Source: Anaerotruncus massiliensis (ex Togo et al. 2026) (GTDB lineage Bacteria; Bacillota; Clostridia; Oscillospirales; Ruminococcaceae). Taken from it: DNA of 64,000 bases. Made by a program: the position numbers and the translations under genes. Of the stretch, positions 8,557-19,568 are shown piece by piece. Positions within the stretch are counted from its first letter, which is position 1, and each line of letters starts with the position of its first letter. The DNA is taken from contig NZ_LT962687.1 in NCBI RefSeq assembly GCF_900199635.1, positions 2,108,541-2,172,540 of the forward strand. The letters run 5' to 3'. The notes under the pieces were generated by a model. That model had not been told where the DNA came from. It was given only the letters and a program-made list of their open reading frames with translations, and made no database searches.

Positions 8557-9090
8557 CACCTCACGGAGCGCGCCTGTGGCGGTTGTCCGCGCCGCGCCTG
8601 AGCCCAACATTTTGAAGGGGTCCGGGGGAACCTTTTTCAAAAGCTGCAGGCCCGTTCCCCGGCCGCGTCTCACGGGGCGCGCCTGCGGCGGTTGTCCGCG
8701 CCACGCCTGAACCCAACATTTTGAAGGGGTCCGGGGGAACCTTTTTCAAAAGTTGCAGGCCCGTTCCCCGGCTGCGCCTCACGGGGCGCGCCTGCGGCGA
8801 TTGTCCGCGCCGCGCCAGAGCCCAACATTTTGAAGGGGTCCGGGGGAACCTTTTTCAAAGGTTGCAGGCCCGTACCCCCGGCCGCGTCTCACGGGGCGCG
8901 CCTGCGGCGGTTGTCCGCGCCACGCCTGAACCCAACGTTTTGAAGGGGTCCAGGGGAAACTTTTTCAAAGGTTGCAGGCCCGTACCCCCGGCCGCGTCTC
9001 ACGGGGCGCGCCTGCGGCGGTTGTCCGCGCCACGCCTGAACCCAACATTTTGAAGGGGTCCAGGGGAAACTTTTTCAAAAGTTTCCCCTG
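8557..9090. repeat. Tandem repeat, about 109-110 bp unit, five copies
   Basis: The phrase CCCAACATTTTGAAGGGG recurs at 8603, 8712, 8821, 8931 (one change) and 9041, giving periods of 109, 109, 110 and 110. Each unit also carries GGGGGAACCTTTTTCAAAAG and a GC-rich GCGCGCCTGCGGCGGTTGTC part. The last copy ends in a full palindrome at 9060-9090 (CCAGGGGAAACTTTT, TCA, then its complement). Open frames in the array are by-products: the period is not a multiple of three. This fills the gap between rsmE and the VanY gene. Confidence 0.9.
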
Positions 9091-9111
9091 GTAGTATCTG
9101 CCGCGTCCGTC

Positions 9112-9837
9112 TCAAATATCCCCCGCCTCATAAAGGATGGCGGTGATGGCGGCAAGGGGCGCGGTCTCGCAGCGCAGGATGCGGCTGCCGAGCGAAAGGG
9201 TGAGCAGGCCGTTCCCGGCGGCGAAAGCCGCCTCGGAGGGCTCGAAGCCGCCCTCGCTTCCGACCATAATCGAAACCTCCCCGCCGAGTCGGCGGGAGAG
9301 CACGCTTTTCAGGCTTTCGTCGGCATTCTCATAAAAAAAGATGCCCAGCGGCGATTCCTTCATACGCGCGACTGCCTCCTCGAAGCCGACAAGCGGTTCG
9401 ACGGGCGGCACCCGGCCGCGGCCGCACTGCTTGGCGGCCTCGAGCGCGATGCGGTTGAGGCGTTCGAGCTTCTTTTTCATCGACTTTTCATCGGGCCGGG
9501 AAACGCACCGGCGGGTCAGCACGGGCACGATCCGCCCGACGCCGAGCTCGACCGCCTTCTGCACGATCATTTCGAGCTTATCCCCCTTGGGCAGCGCCTG
9601 ATAGAGGGTGATCTCCACCCCCGGCTCCCCGGCGGAGGGGGCGACCGCCTCCACCCGCAGGTCCACCCGCCCGGGATCGACCGCCTCGACGACGCACTGG
9701 TAGTCGTGCCCGGCGCTGTCGCAGACGGTGAGCGGCTCGCCGGGCTTCATGCGCAGGGAGAGCGCGATGTGGCGCGCGTCCTCGCCGGTGATGACAGCGG
9801 ACCGCCCGTCCACCTCGCCGGTAAAAAACCGGGGCAT
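9112..9837 (-). CDS. rsmE: 16S rRNA m3U1498 methyltransferase
   Basis: 241 residues, normal for RsmE. An N-terminal PUA-like part (MPRFFTGEVDGRSAVITGED) is followed by a SPOUT methyltransferase with the knot motif MVGSEGGFEPSEAAF and LSLGSRILRCETA, where S-adenosylmethionine binds. It methylates U1498 of 16S rRNA in the 30S subunit. It starts 4 nt after the prmA stop, so the two form an operon. Confidence 0.95.
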   Translation of the reverse strand: MPRFFTGEVDGRSAVITGEDARHIALSLRMKPGEPLTVCDSAGHDYQCVVEAVDPGRVDLRVEAVAPSAGEPGVEITLYQALPKGDKLEMIVQKAVELGVGRIVPVLTRRCVSRPDEKSMKKKLERLNRIALEAAKQCGRGRVPPVEPLVGFEEAVARMKESPLGIFFYENADESLKSVLSRRLGGEVSIMVGSEGGFEPSEAAFAAGNGLLTLSLGSRILRCETAPLAAITAILYEAGDI

Positions 9838-9841
9838 TCCG

Positions 9842-10762
9842 CTACCCCCTCACGGCGGCCAGCGCGACCCAGCCGCCCGATTCGCGCCGGTCGGCGAGGC
9901 GGTAGCCCGCCCCTTCGAGGGCGGACACGACGTCCGCCTCCCGCGTGTCGATGATACCCGACGCGATGAACACGCCGCCCGGCTCGAGGAACCGCCCGAG
10001 GTCGGGGATGAGGCGCAGGATGACGTCCGCGACGATGTTCGCGGTCACGACCGCGAACCGCCCGTCCACCCTGTCCGCGAGGTCGCCCGCCAAAAAGGCC
10101 GCCCGGTCCCCGACGCCGTTGGCGGCGGCGTTTTCCTTCGCGACCCGCACGGCCACCTCGTCGATGTCCACGCCGACGGCCGAATCCGCGCCGAGCAGCA
10201 GCGCCGCCACGGCGAGGATGCCGCTGCCGGTGCCGACGTCAAGCAGCTTCACGCCGGGCGCCGCGTATTTTTCAAGCAGCTGCATGCACAGCCGCGTCGT
10301 ATCGTGGGTGCCGGTGCCGAACGCCATGCCGGGGTCCATCGTGAGCACGACCTCGCCGGGCGCCGGTGCGTAGTCCTCCCACGAAGGGCAGACGACCAGC
10401 CGCTCCCCCACCCTGGTGGGGAAGTAATATTTCTTCCAGGCGGTGGCCCAGTCCTCCTCGTCGACCTTGTCCGTCTCGACCGAGAAGGGCACCCCCTCCG
10501 CCTCCAGCCGCTCCCGCAGGTAGGAGACCGCCTCGAGCGGGCTCTCGCCGGGGGAGATGTAGAGGTGGATGACCGCGTGGGTACGGTCGCGCTCCAGAAG
10601 CTCCTGCTCGATCAGGTCGACGTGCGCGATCTGCGGGGCGAGCTCCTCGATGTCGCTGTAGTCCTCGATATAGATGCCATAGGGCACCACCATGTTGGCG
10701 ACCGCCTCGGCGGTTTCGATGCGCTCGACGGGCACCTTCAGTTTCACTTCGCTGTACTGCAT
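9842..10762 (-). CDS. prmA: Ribosomal protein L11 methyltransferase
   Basis: 306 residues. The C-terminal class I methyltransferase domain has the S-adenosylmethionine motif LLDVGTGSGILAVAALLLGA and the NIVADVIL motif. The N-terminal part is the L11-binding domain. It trimethylates L11. Downstream of dnaJ and directly upstream of rsmE, a frequent arrangement in Firmicutes. ATG follows GGAGGAGCGGC. Confidence 0.95.
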   Translation of the reverse strand: MQYSEVKLKVPVERIETAEAVANMVVPYGIYIEDYSDIEELAPQIAHVDLIEQELLERDRTHAVIHLYISPGESPLEAVSYLRERLEAEGVPFSVETDKVDEEDWATAWKKYYFPTRVGERLVVCPSWEDYAPAPGEVVLTMDPGMAFGTGTHDTTRLCMQLLEKYAAPGVKLLDVGTGSGILAVAALLLGADSAVGVDIDEVAVRVAKENAAANGVGDRAAFLAGDLADRVDGRFAVVTANIVADVILRLIPDLGRFLEPGGVFIASGIIDTREADVVSALEGAGYRLADRRESGGWVALAAVRG

Positions 10763-10805
10763 GCCGCTCCTCCTTGTCCTAGTACGCTAATGTTTAATTA
10801 TACAA

Positions 10806-10836
10806 CAAAACCGCCCCCATAGAAAGGGCGGTTTTG
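10806..10836. terminator. Terminator after dnaJ
   Basis: CAAAACCGCCC / GGGCGGTTTTG stem with TTTTG on both strands. A TATAAT on the minus strand just beyond it may start a separate prmA transcript. Confidence 0.75.
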
Positions 10837-10846
10837 TAAACAATTC

Positions 10847-12007
10847 TTATTTCATCGCATCCTTGAGCTTGTCAAAAAAGCTCTTGCGCTTTTCATAGTT
10901 GCGGTCGCTCGACAGGTCCTCGAACTTTTTGAGCGCGTCCTTCTGCTTGGCGTTCAGGTTGCGCGGGACCTCGATGTTGACCTTGACGTACTGGTCGCCG
11001 CGCCCGCGCCCGTTCACGTAGGGGATGCCCTTGTTGCGCAGGCGGAAGACGGTGCCCGACTGGGTGCCCTCGGGGACGTTGTACTTGACCTTGCCGTCGA
11101 TGGTGGGCACGACGATCTCGTCCCCGAGCACCGCCTGGGTGAAGGTGATCGGGATGTCGCACCACACGTCGAAGCCGTCGCGCTCGAAGAGGGTGTCCGG
11201 GCGCAGCGTGACCATGATGTTCACATCGCCCGACGGCCCGCCGTTGAGCCCCTCGTCGCCCTGCCCGCGCAGCACGAAGGTCTGCCCGTCGTCGATGCCG
11301 GCGGGGACGGAGACCTCCAGTGTGCGGGTGTGGCGCACGCGGCCCATGCCGCGGCAGTCGCCGCACGGCTCCTTGACGATCTTGCCCTTGCCCGAGCACT
11401 TGGTGCAGGTGCGGGTGGTCTGGATGACGCCGATGGGGGTGCGCTGCTGGACCTTCACCTGACCGGTGCCGCCGCACTCGGGGCAGGTCTCGGGGGAGGT
11501 GCCCTTTTTGGCGCCGGAGCCGCCGCAGGTCTCGCATTTTTCAAGCCGCTGGACCGTGATCTGCTGCTTGCAGCCCTTGGCCGCCTCCATGAAGGAGAGG
11601 CCGACCGTCACGTTGATGTCGTTGCCGCGGATCGGGGCGTTGGGGTTGCGCGGCCGGGAGGAGCCGCCGCCGAATCCGCCGAATCCGCCGCCGAAGAAGC
11701 TCTCGAAGATGTCCCCGACGTCGAAGCCGCCGAAGCCCCCTCCGAAGCCGCCCGCCCCGGCGCCCGCGCCGTAGCTCGGGTCGACGCCCGCGTGGCCGAA
11801 CTGGTCGTACCGCTGGCGCTTGGTGGAGTCGCTGAGCACCTCGTAGGCCTCGTTGACCTCCTTGAATTTGGCCTCGGCGGTCTTGTCCCCCGGGTTCATA
11901 TCGGGATGGTACTGTTTGGCGAGCTTGCGGTACGCCTTTTTGAGGTCGTCCGCGGAGGCGTCCTTCGAGACGCCCAGTACGTCATAATAATCCCGTTTAT
12001 CAGCCAA
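10847..12007 (-). CDS. dnaJ: Chaperone DnaJ
   Basis: 386 residues, full length. The J-domain has HPD at about 34-36, then a Gly/Phe-rich linker (65-115), four zinc-binding repeats ([32 protein letters not shown]) and the two client-binding beta-domains. It delivers unfolded clients to DnaK and stimulates its ATPase. The start codon is TTG (12007) after GAGGTGAGGG. It is last in the hrcA-grpE-dnaK-dnaJ group. Confidence 0.97.
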   Translation of the reverse strand: MADKRDYYDVLGVSKDASADDLKKAYRKLAKQYHPDMNPGDKTAEAKFKEVNEAYEVLSDSTKRQRYDQFGHAGVDPSYGAGAGAGGFGGGFGGFDVGDIFESFFGGGFGGFGGGSSRPRNPNAPIRGNDINVTVGLSFMEAAKGCKQQITVQRLEKCETCGGSGAKKGTSPETCPECGGTGQVKVQQRTPIGVIQTTRTCTKCSGKGKIVKEPCGDCRGMGRVRHTRTLEVSVPAGIDDGQTFVLRGQGDEGLNGGPSGDVNIMVTLRPDTLFERDGFDVWCDIPITFTQAVLGDEIVVPTIDGKVKYNVPEGTQSGTVFRLRNKGIPYVNGRGRGDQYVKVNIEVPRNLNAKQKDALKKFEDLSSDRNYEKRKSFFDKLKDAMK

Positions 12008-12058
12008 TTGCCCTCACCTCTGCTTTCCGCTCCCATGTCACCGGAACGGCTGTTTCAC

Positions 12059-12095
12059 GCGGCAAGGCGAGAGGCCCCGCCCCCCGCCTTGCCGC
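12059..12095. other. Hairpin between dnaK and dnaJ
   Basis: GCGGCAAGGCG / CGCCTTGCCGC, perfect 11-bp arms around a 15-nt GC-rich loop, with no T-run in the minus direction. Such an element could set the dnaK:dnaJ ratio by RNA processing or stability (inference). Confidence 0.5.
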
Positions 12096-12112
12096 AGACT
12101 TTTTCCATTGTA

Positions 12113-13960
<1,848 letters not shown>

Positions 13961-14055
13961 GATAAAAGCCCTCCAGATCTATTAAACTTAGTTTTTACGA
14001 AAGGGATATCGTTTCGCGGCTCTCCCGCGGAATCGTCTGAACCTGATTTGCGCCG

Positions 14056-14589
14056 TCAGTTGGCGACCTTGACCATCGCGTGCCGGATGATCCGGTCCCC
14101 GAGCTTGTAACCCTTCTGGAACACCTCGACGATGACGCCCGCCTCGGCGTCCTCGTCCTCCACGTGCATGACCGCGTTGTGGAAGTCGGGGCTGAAGACG
14201 TCGCCCGCCGCGCCGAACTCCTCGACGCCGAGCTTGGCGAAAACGTCCTTAAAGTTTTGCAGGATCATCTCGACGCCCTTTTTGAATTCGGCGTCGGTGC
14301 AGGGCGCCGCGAGCGCCCGCTCGATCGTGTCCACGACCGGCAAAAACTGCGCGACCGCGGCGGCGGTGGCCTGCGGGTAGATCGCTTCCTTCTCCCGGAC
14401 GCTCCGCTTGCGGAAGTTGTCGTATTCCGCCATCGTGCGAAGCAGCTTGTCGTTCAGGGAATCGACCTGCTCCCTGAGGAGTTCGGCCTCGCTCTTTTCG
14501 GGAGCGGTCTGTTCCGCCTCCTGCGCGGGGGCCTCCTCCCGCTCCTGCGGCTCCGCCTGCGGGGCCGTGTCCTTCGTCTCTTCTGCCAA
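14056..14589 (-). CDS. grpE: Nucleotide exchange factor GrpE
   Basis: 177 residues: an acidic Gln/Glu-rich start, a long coiled coil (AELLREQVDSLNDKLLRTMA), then the beta-domain with LGVEEFGAAGDVFSPDFHNA and the closing LGDRIIRHAMVKV. It releases ADP from DnaK. The start appears to be TTG at 14589. It sits between hrcA and dnaK. Confidence 0.96.
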   Translation of the reverse strand: MAEETKDTAPQAEPQEREEAPAQEAEQTAPEKSEAELLREQVDSLNDKLLRTMAEYDNFRKRSVREKEAIYPQATAAAVAQFLPVVDTIERALAAPCTDAEFKKGVEMILQNFKDVFAKLGVEEFGAAGDVFSPDFHNAVMHVEDEDAEAGVIVEVFQKGYKLGDRIIRHAMVKVAN

Positions 14590-14617
14590 ATCTGCTCACA
14601 ACCTATCTCTGTTATTG

Positions 14618-15646
14618 TTATTCCTGCTCAAACGTCTCCGCAAGGAGCTTTCCCAGCGTTTTGGAGAAATACTCGATGTGCGGGATGATCTTCGCGTAAT
14701 CCATGCGCACCGGCCCGATCACGCCGATCGCGCCCGAATTCTGCTCGCCGATCTTGTAGCGCGTGACGACCACCGAGGTGTCCGCCAGCTCGCTCTGGGG
14801 GTTCTCCTTGCCGATCGTGATAAAGACCGCGTCGCTTTTGGAGGCGAGCACCCCGAGGAGCTGTTCACGGTTGTTCATCGTCAGCAGCAGGTCGCGGGCG
14901 ATGTCGGAGAACTCCTTGTAGCCCAGCAGGTTGACGCTGCCGGAGGTGTAAAACTGCCCCTCGTTGATCTCGCGGCAGAGCTCGTACACGGTGGCGAGCA
15001 CCGGGACGAAGAGGGTGGAGTAGTCGCCGAGGGTCACGGCGATCGAGTTGATGTACCACTGGGAGATGTCCGAAACCGATTTGCCGACCAGGCGGCCGTT
15101 GCAGAACTGGTTGAGAAATTCGACGATCTCGGTGGTCAGCCCGAAGTCGACGCGGCAGACCTTGTTTTTGATGACGCCGTTGGTCGCGATGACCAGCACG
15201 ACGACGGTCCGCGCGCCCGCAGGGACGATCTCGACCCGCTTGACCTGCACCGTCTTGGGGGTGATGGTGGTCGAGACGGTCGCGCACTTGGTGTAGTCGG
15301 CGAGGGCCTCGGCCGCGTCCTCCAGGAGCCTGTCGGGATCGGGGTCGCGCACGTTGAAAAGCGCGTCGATCTCGCGCTGCTCCTCCTCCGAGAGGGGCTG
15401 GCAGTGCATGAGCTGGTCGACGTAGATGCGGTAGCCCAGATGGGAGGGCACCCGCCCCGCCGAGGTGTGGGGCTGTTCGAGCAGCCCCATGTCGAAGAGC
15501 GCCGCCATATCGTTGCGGATGGTGGCGGAGGACACCTGGAAGTCAAGCTTCCGGGCGACCGTCTTGGATCCGACGGGCTCCCCCGTCTCGATATAGGTTT
15601 CGACGATGGCCGTCAGGACCTTCAGTTTTCGAATGTCGAGCTTCAC
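14618..15646 (-). CDS. hrcA: Heat-inducible transcription repressor HrcA
   Basis: 342 residues: an N-terminal winged helix (LKVLTAIVETYIETGEPVGS) then the GAF-like dimerisation domain, ending GIIGPVRMDYAKIIPHIEY-like (here GVIGPVRMDY). It represses the heat-shock group by binding CIRCE; GroEL keeps it active in known systems. The GTG at 15646 is preferred because GAGG lies 8 nt upstream; a GTG three codons earlier is possible. First gene of the operon, with two CIRCE elements upstream. Confidence 0.96.
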   Translation of the reverse strand: MKLDIRKLKVLTAIVETYIETGEPVGSKTVARKLDFQVSSATIRNDMAALFDMGLLEQPHTSAGRVPSHLGYRIYVDQLMHCQPLSEEEQREIDALFNVRDPDPDRLLEDAAEALADYTKCATVSTTITPKTVQVKRVEIVPAGARTVVVLVIATNGVIKNKVCRVDFGLTTEIVEFLNQFCNGRLVGKSVSDISQWYINSIAVTLGDYSTLFVPVLATVYELCREINEGQFYTSGSVNLLGYKEFSDIARDLLLTMNNREQLLGVLASKSDAVFITIGKENPQSELADTSVVVTRYKIGEQNSGAIGVIGPVRMDYAKIIPHIEYFSKTLGKLLAETFEQE

Positions 15647-15685
15647 CGTTCCCACCTCACATTCCCGTTCCCGGCGAAGGGCTCT

Positions 15686-15712
15686 TTAGCACTCATTATT
15701 TACGAGTGCCAA
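15686..15712. promoter_or_regulatory. CIRCE operator 1
   Basis: TTAGCACTC, nine bases, GAGTGCCAA: one mismatch to the TTAGCACTC-N9-GAGTGCTAA consensus bound by HrcA. It lies just downstream of the predicted start site, so bound HrcA would block transcription. Confidence 0.95.
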
Positions 15713-15719
15713 CAACTAT

Positions 15720-15747
15720 AATGTACCACACTTTTCTGCAAAGTCAA
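15720..15747 (-). promoter_or_regulatory. Promoter of hrcA-grpE-dnaK-dnaJ
   Basis: TTGACT (15747-15742), 16-nt spacer, TACATT (15725-15720) on the minus strand, between the two CIRCE elements. Confidence 0.7.
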
Positions 15748-15775
15748 GGGAATTCACGAAATGTTTACAGAATTT

Positions 15776-15802
15776 CTAGCACTCTATATATGAGAATGCT
15801 AA
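15776..15802. promoter_or_regulatory. CIRCE operator 2
   Basis: CTAGCACTC, nine bases, GAATGCTAA: two mismatches to consensus. It is about 90 bp upstream of operator 1, on the far side of the promoter. Confidence 0.85.
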
Positions 15803-15845
15803 TTATGTAAATTATGTACAAACTTTAAAAAATTCATTGTACATA

Positions 15846-15874
15846 TTGACATTGCTTCCATTTTGTAGTTTAAT
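15846..15874 (+). promoter_or_regulatory. Promoter of the HPr-like gene
   Basis: TTGACA (15846-15851), 17-nt spacer, TTTAAT (15869-15874). AAGGAGG precedes the start codon. Confidence 0.8.
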
Positions 15875-15929
15875 AGGGACAGAGAGAGAATCAACCATTT
15901 CACAACCGACAACATAAGGAGGTTTTATC

Positions 15930-16151
15930 ATGATCATCAAAGACGTTATGCTTCACTCCGCGGAGGACCTCCGCCAGTTCATGTATCTTGCCATGCAGTC
16001 GTCCGAGGACATCGGCGTGCACACCACCGACGGCAAGATCGCGGACGCGAAATCGATCCTCGGCCTGATGGCGCTCGACTACAACAAGCCCGTCAAGGTC
16101 GTCACCGAGGACAGCCACTTCATCAAGCAGATCGAAAAGTGGGCGGTCTAA
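15930..16151 (+). CDS. HPr-family protein lacking the catalytic histidine
   Basis: 73 residues of HPr fold. The segment ADAKSILGLMALD keeps the regulatory serine (Ser42, equivalent to HPr Ser46). The active-site Gly-Ile-His-Ala-Arg-Pro segment is missing; by alignment the phosphorylated His is replaced near Asp13. It therefore cannot carry phosphate in the PTS as HPr does, and could act like Crh, an HPr-like regulator phosphorylated only on serine (inference). It is a single gene with a strong promoter and its own terminator, divergent to hrcA. Confidence 0.8.
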   Translation: MIIKDVMLHSAEDLRQFMYLAMQSSEDIGVHTTDGKIADAKSILGLMALDYNKPVKVVTEDSHFIKQIEKWAV

Positions 16152-16226
16152 GGTATCCCCGCCTCACGGACGAGGGCCGGCGGCCCTCCCCGCGTACCCC
16201 CGCCCGATCAATGCATCCCGCAATAA

Positions 16227-16252
16227 AGCGGCCGCCTTTGGCGGCCGCTATT
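16227..16252 (+). terminator. Terminator of the HPr-like gene
   Basis: AGCGGCCGCC / GGCGGCCGCT with a TTT loop, followed by ATTTGTTT. Confidence 0.75.
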
Positions 16253-17164
16253 TGTTTGCCGCCGAGTGGCGGAGCTTGTCGGTAGTCGACCGACAGCGAC
16301 CCCTTAGGTTTACCGCTCATCGAGCGGCGCAGTTTGTCGGTGGTCGCTCGGCGAGCGGCGGAGCTACCGGGTCCCGCCCCGGCGGGCGGCCCTATTTCTT
16401 GGCCGCCCAAGAAATAGGGGAAAGAAACCGCAGGGGGCCTGGGCGGCCTGCCCGGGCTGCGCCCGGAGCGCGCTACGCGCGACGGCCGCTCGCGGGCGCT
16501 CCGCCCCGCGGCCCCGGCTTGAGTCCGCTGCGCGGACCCGGCCCTGCGGGCCGGATTCTCTATCAGGATGGCCTGCGGCCAAATCCCTGCGACCCCAGCG
16601 CCGCCTCCGGTTGGCCTTCGGCCAAAGTCGGCGGCGCCCCGTCACGGATAAACGGACAAGTGTACAGCATCCCGCCCGCCGCCGCGCCGCGGGCGCAATG
16701 CCTCTGCCCGAGAATCCCCGGAACCGTACCGGTAGTTCCCATAGGGGAGGCACGGCCGCTTTTGCGTGGCGCGTAGCGCCCACGGGGAGGCGGAAAACTG
16801 CGCGGCTTCGCCGCGCACGCGGGCAAGGCGCGCGAACGCCCGGAACGGGCGTTGTTTTCCGCCGTATGGTTTTGGCGAGCCATCCGGCTTCGGCCGTTGG
16901 GAGCGCCCGCAACCTGAATTGAGCCTTCAGCTGGTGCACCCGTGGGGAGTGACGGTAACTTGCGGGTTCTGGCAAGGTACTCCAGGGGATCCCTAAGGGG
17001 GCGGCGGAGCCCCCTTAGGCGTCCTTCTTTGGGTACTTTCTTTGACGCAAAGAAAGTACCCCGCCTGCCGGGGCGGGACCCGGCAATCTTCGCCGCCGAA
17101 GGCGGCACATCTGAAGCGCCCCGGAGGGGCGCGCAAAAAGCCCCGCCGGGCGCAGCGCGGCAAA
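16253..17164. other. GC-rich non-coding stretch with strong palindromes
   Basis: About 900 bp with no convincing gene: long open frames on both strands are arginine/proline-rich and carry no domain or ribosome site. It contains three near-perfect hairpins: 16388-16417 (CCCTATTTCTTGG arms), 16992-17019 (CCTAAGGGGG arms) and 17031-17061 (GGGTACTTTCTTTG arms). There are also degenerate direct repeats of GAGYGGCGSAGYTTGTCGGT near 16263, 16323 and 16353, and many short palindromes. It lies beside a serine recombinase and may be a remnant or target of a mobile element. Confidence 0.55.
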
Positions 17165-17767
17165 TCAGCTCTCCCCCGTCTGCTTGCGGCGGCGGTAGAT
17201 GGTCGAGCGGCTGACGCCGCACAGCTTGGCGATCTCGGCGGCGGTCAGCTCCTTGCGCTGCCACTGGCAGAGCAGCTCGTCGAAGTGGTTGGGCAGCGAC
17301 TTATGGGGCCGGCCGAACTCGACCCCGCGCGCCTTGGCGGCTGCGATCCCCTCGGCCTGGCGGCGGCGGATGTTCTCCCGCTCGTTCTGGGCGACGAAGG
17401 AGAGGAGCTGGAGCACCAGGTCGCTGATGAAGGTGCCGAGCAGGTCGCGGCTCTGGCTGGTGTCGAGCAGCGGCATGTCGAGCACGCGAATGTCGGCGCC
17501 CTTCTTTTTGGTGATGTTGCGCCACTCCTCCATGATCTCCTGGTAGTTGCGGCCCAGCCGGTCGATGCTTTTAACGACGAGCATATCCCCTTTTTTGAGC
17601 TTCCGGTAGAGCTTGCGGTAGGCGGGACGGTTGAAGTCCTTGCCGCTCTGTTTATCCACAAAGAGGAATTCCGGGCGCACCCGGGCCTCCGCCAGCGCGA
17701 TGAGCTGGCGGTCTTCGTTCTGGTCCCGGGTCGACACCCGCGCGTATCCGAATATACGTGTCTCCAA
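17165..17767 (-). CDS. Serine recombinase (resolvase/invertase family)
   Basis: 200 residues. The catalytic domain has the nucleophile segment FGYARVSTRDQN, LFVDKQSGKDFNRP and the conserved SIDRLGRNY. The C-terminal helix-turn-helix is LTAAEIAKLCGVSRSTIYRR. Small members of this family resolve cointegrates or invert DNA segments by a 2-bp staggered cut with a phosphoserine intermediate. The start is TTG 17767 after GGAGGAGGGAAGG. No transposase accompanies it, so it is a stand-alone recombinase next to palindrome-rich DNA. Confidence 0.9.
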   Translation of the reverse strand: METRIFGYARVSTRDQNEDRQLIALAEARVRPEFLFVDKQSGKDFNRPAYRKLYRKLKKGDMLVVKSIDRLGRNYQEIMEEWRNITKKKGADIRVLDMPLLDTSQSRDLLGTFISDLVLQLLSFVAQNERENIRRRQAEGIAAAKARGVEFGRPHKSLPNHFDELLCQWQRKELTAAEIAKLCGVSRSTIYRRRKQTGES

Positions 17768-17945
17768 AAATCCTTCCCTCCTCCGGCGCGGATACGCCGG
17801 CGACATCTCCCTGAAAACGTGTCATAAGGTAGTATCACCGGGAAGCCCGATAAAACACCCGCCGCCCGCTTCTTTCCCGCCCCATACGCCCGTCCGGGCG
17901 GCGGGAGCGGGTGCAAATCCTGTTAAATCTGACAGAATCAGGGCA

Positions 17946-18129
17946 GTAAAACCCAAAGCGGCTCCAAACCGGGTTTTGGTTTGGAGCCGCTTTGACAACA
18001 ATATCCTTTTCAATTGTACCAGGACGCGGGGCCGGGCATGGATTTCTGTCGGCAAGCATGACGCTCGTTACCATAATGTCTCCGTCGGATACCCGTTCTC
18101 TTTGGTTTCACTATCATTCAACGATTGTA
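17946..18129 (-). ncRNA. Possible small RNA between zwf and the recombinase
   Basis: A promoter at 18164-18136 points away from zwf, and 140-180 nt later a perfect 17-bp hairpin (17954-17970 with 17978-17994) is followed by TTTT on the minus strand. The only frame inside is 35 codons without a good ribosome site. It is therefore either a small RNA or an independent transcript ending before the recombinase. No known RNA family was recognised. The rest of 17768-18179 holds nothing else clear. Confidence 0.4.
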
Positions 18130-18135
18130 CTGCCT

Positions 18136-18164
18136 ATTATATAGGACTCCCCCGCGATTTGCAA
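18136..18164 (-). promoter_or_regulatory. Strong promoter downstream of zwf
   Basis: TTGCAA (18164-18159), 17-nt spacer, TATAAT (18141-18136) on the minus strand. Confidence 0.65.
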
Positions 18165-18179
18165 GACCGGGCTTTCCGC

Positions 18180-19564
<1,385 letters not shown>

Positions 19565-19568
<4 letters not shown>

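Noticed and set aside
8425-9053. Repeated frames encoding FEKGSPGPLQNVG-like peptides in the tandem repeat.
   Set aside because: The unit length (109-110 bp) shifts the frame each copy, so no continuous protein results.
8557-9090. CRISPR array considered for the tandem repeat.
   Set aside because: The 109-bp units are repeated as wholes, with no short repeats separated by unique spacers, and there are no cas genes.
16364-16975. Arg/Pro/Ala-rich frames on both strands in the GC-rich gap.
   Set aside because: Several overlapping frames of similar length, no ribosome sites, no domain; typical of high-GC shadow frames.
18000-18110. 35-codon frame (MIVKPKRTGIRRR...) inside the candidate small RNA.
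   Set aside because: Weak ribosome site and basic low-information sequence; not enough to call a gene.
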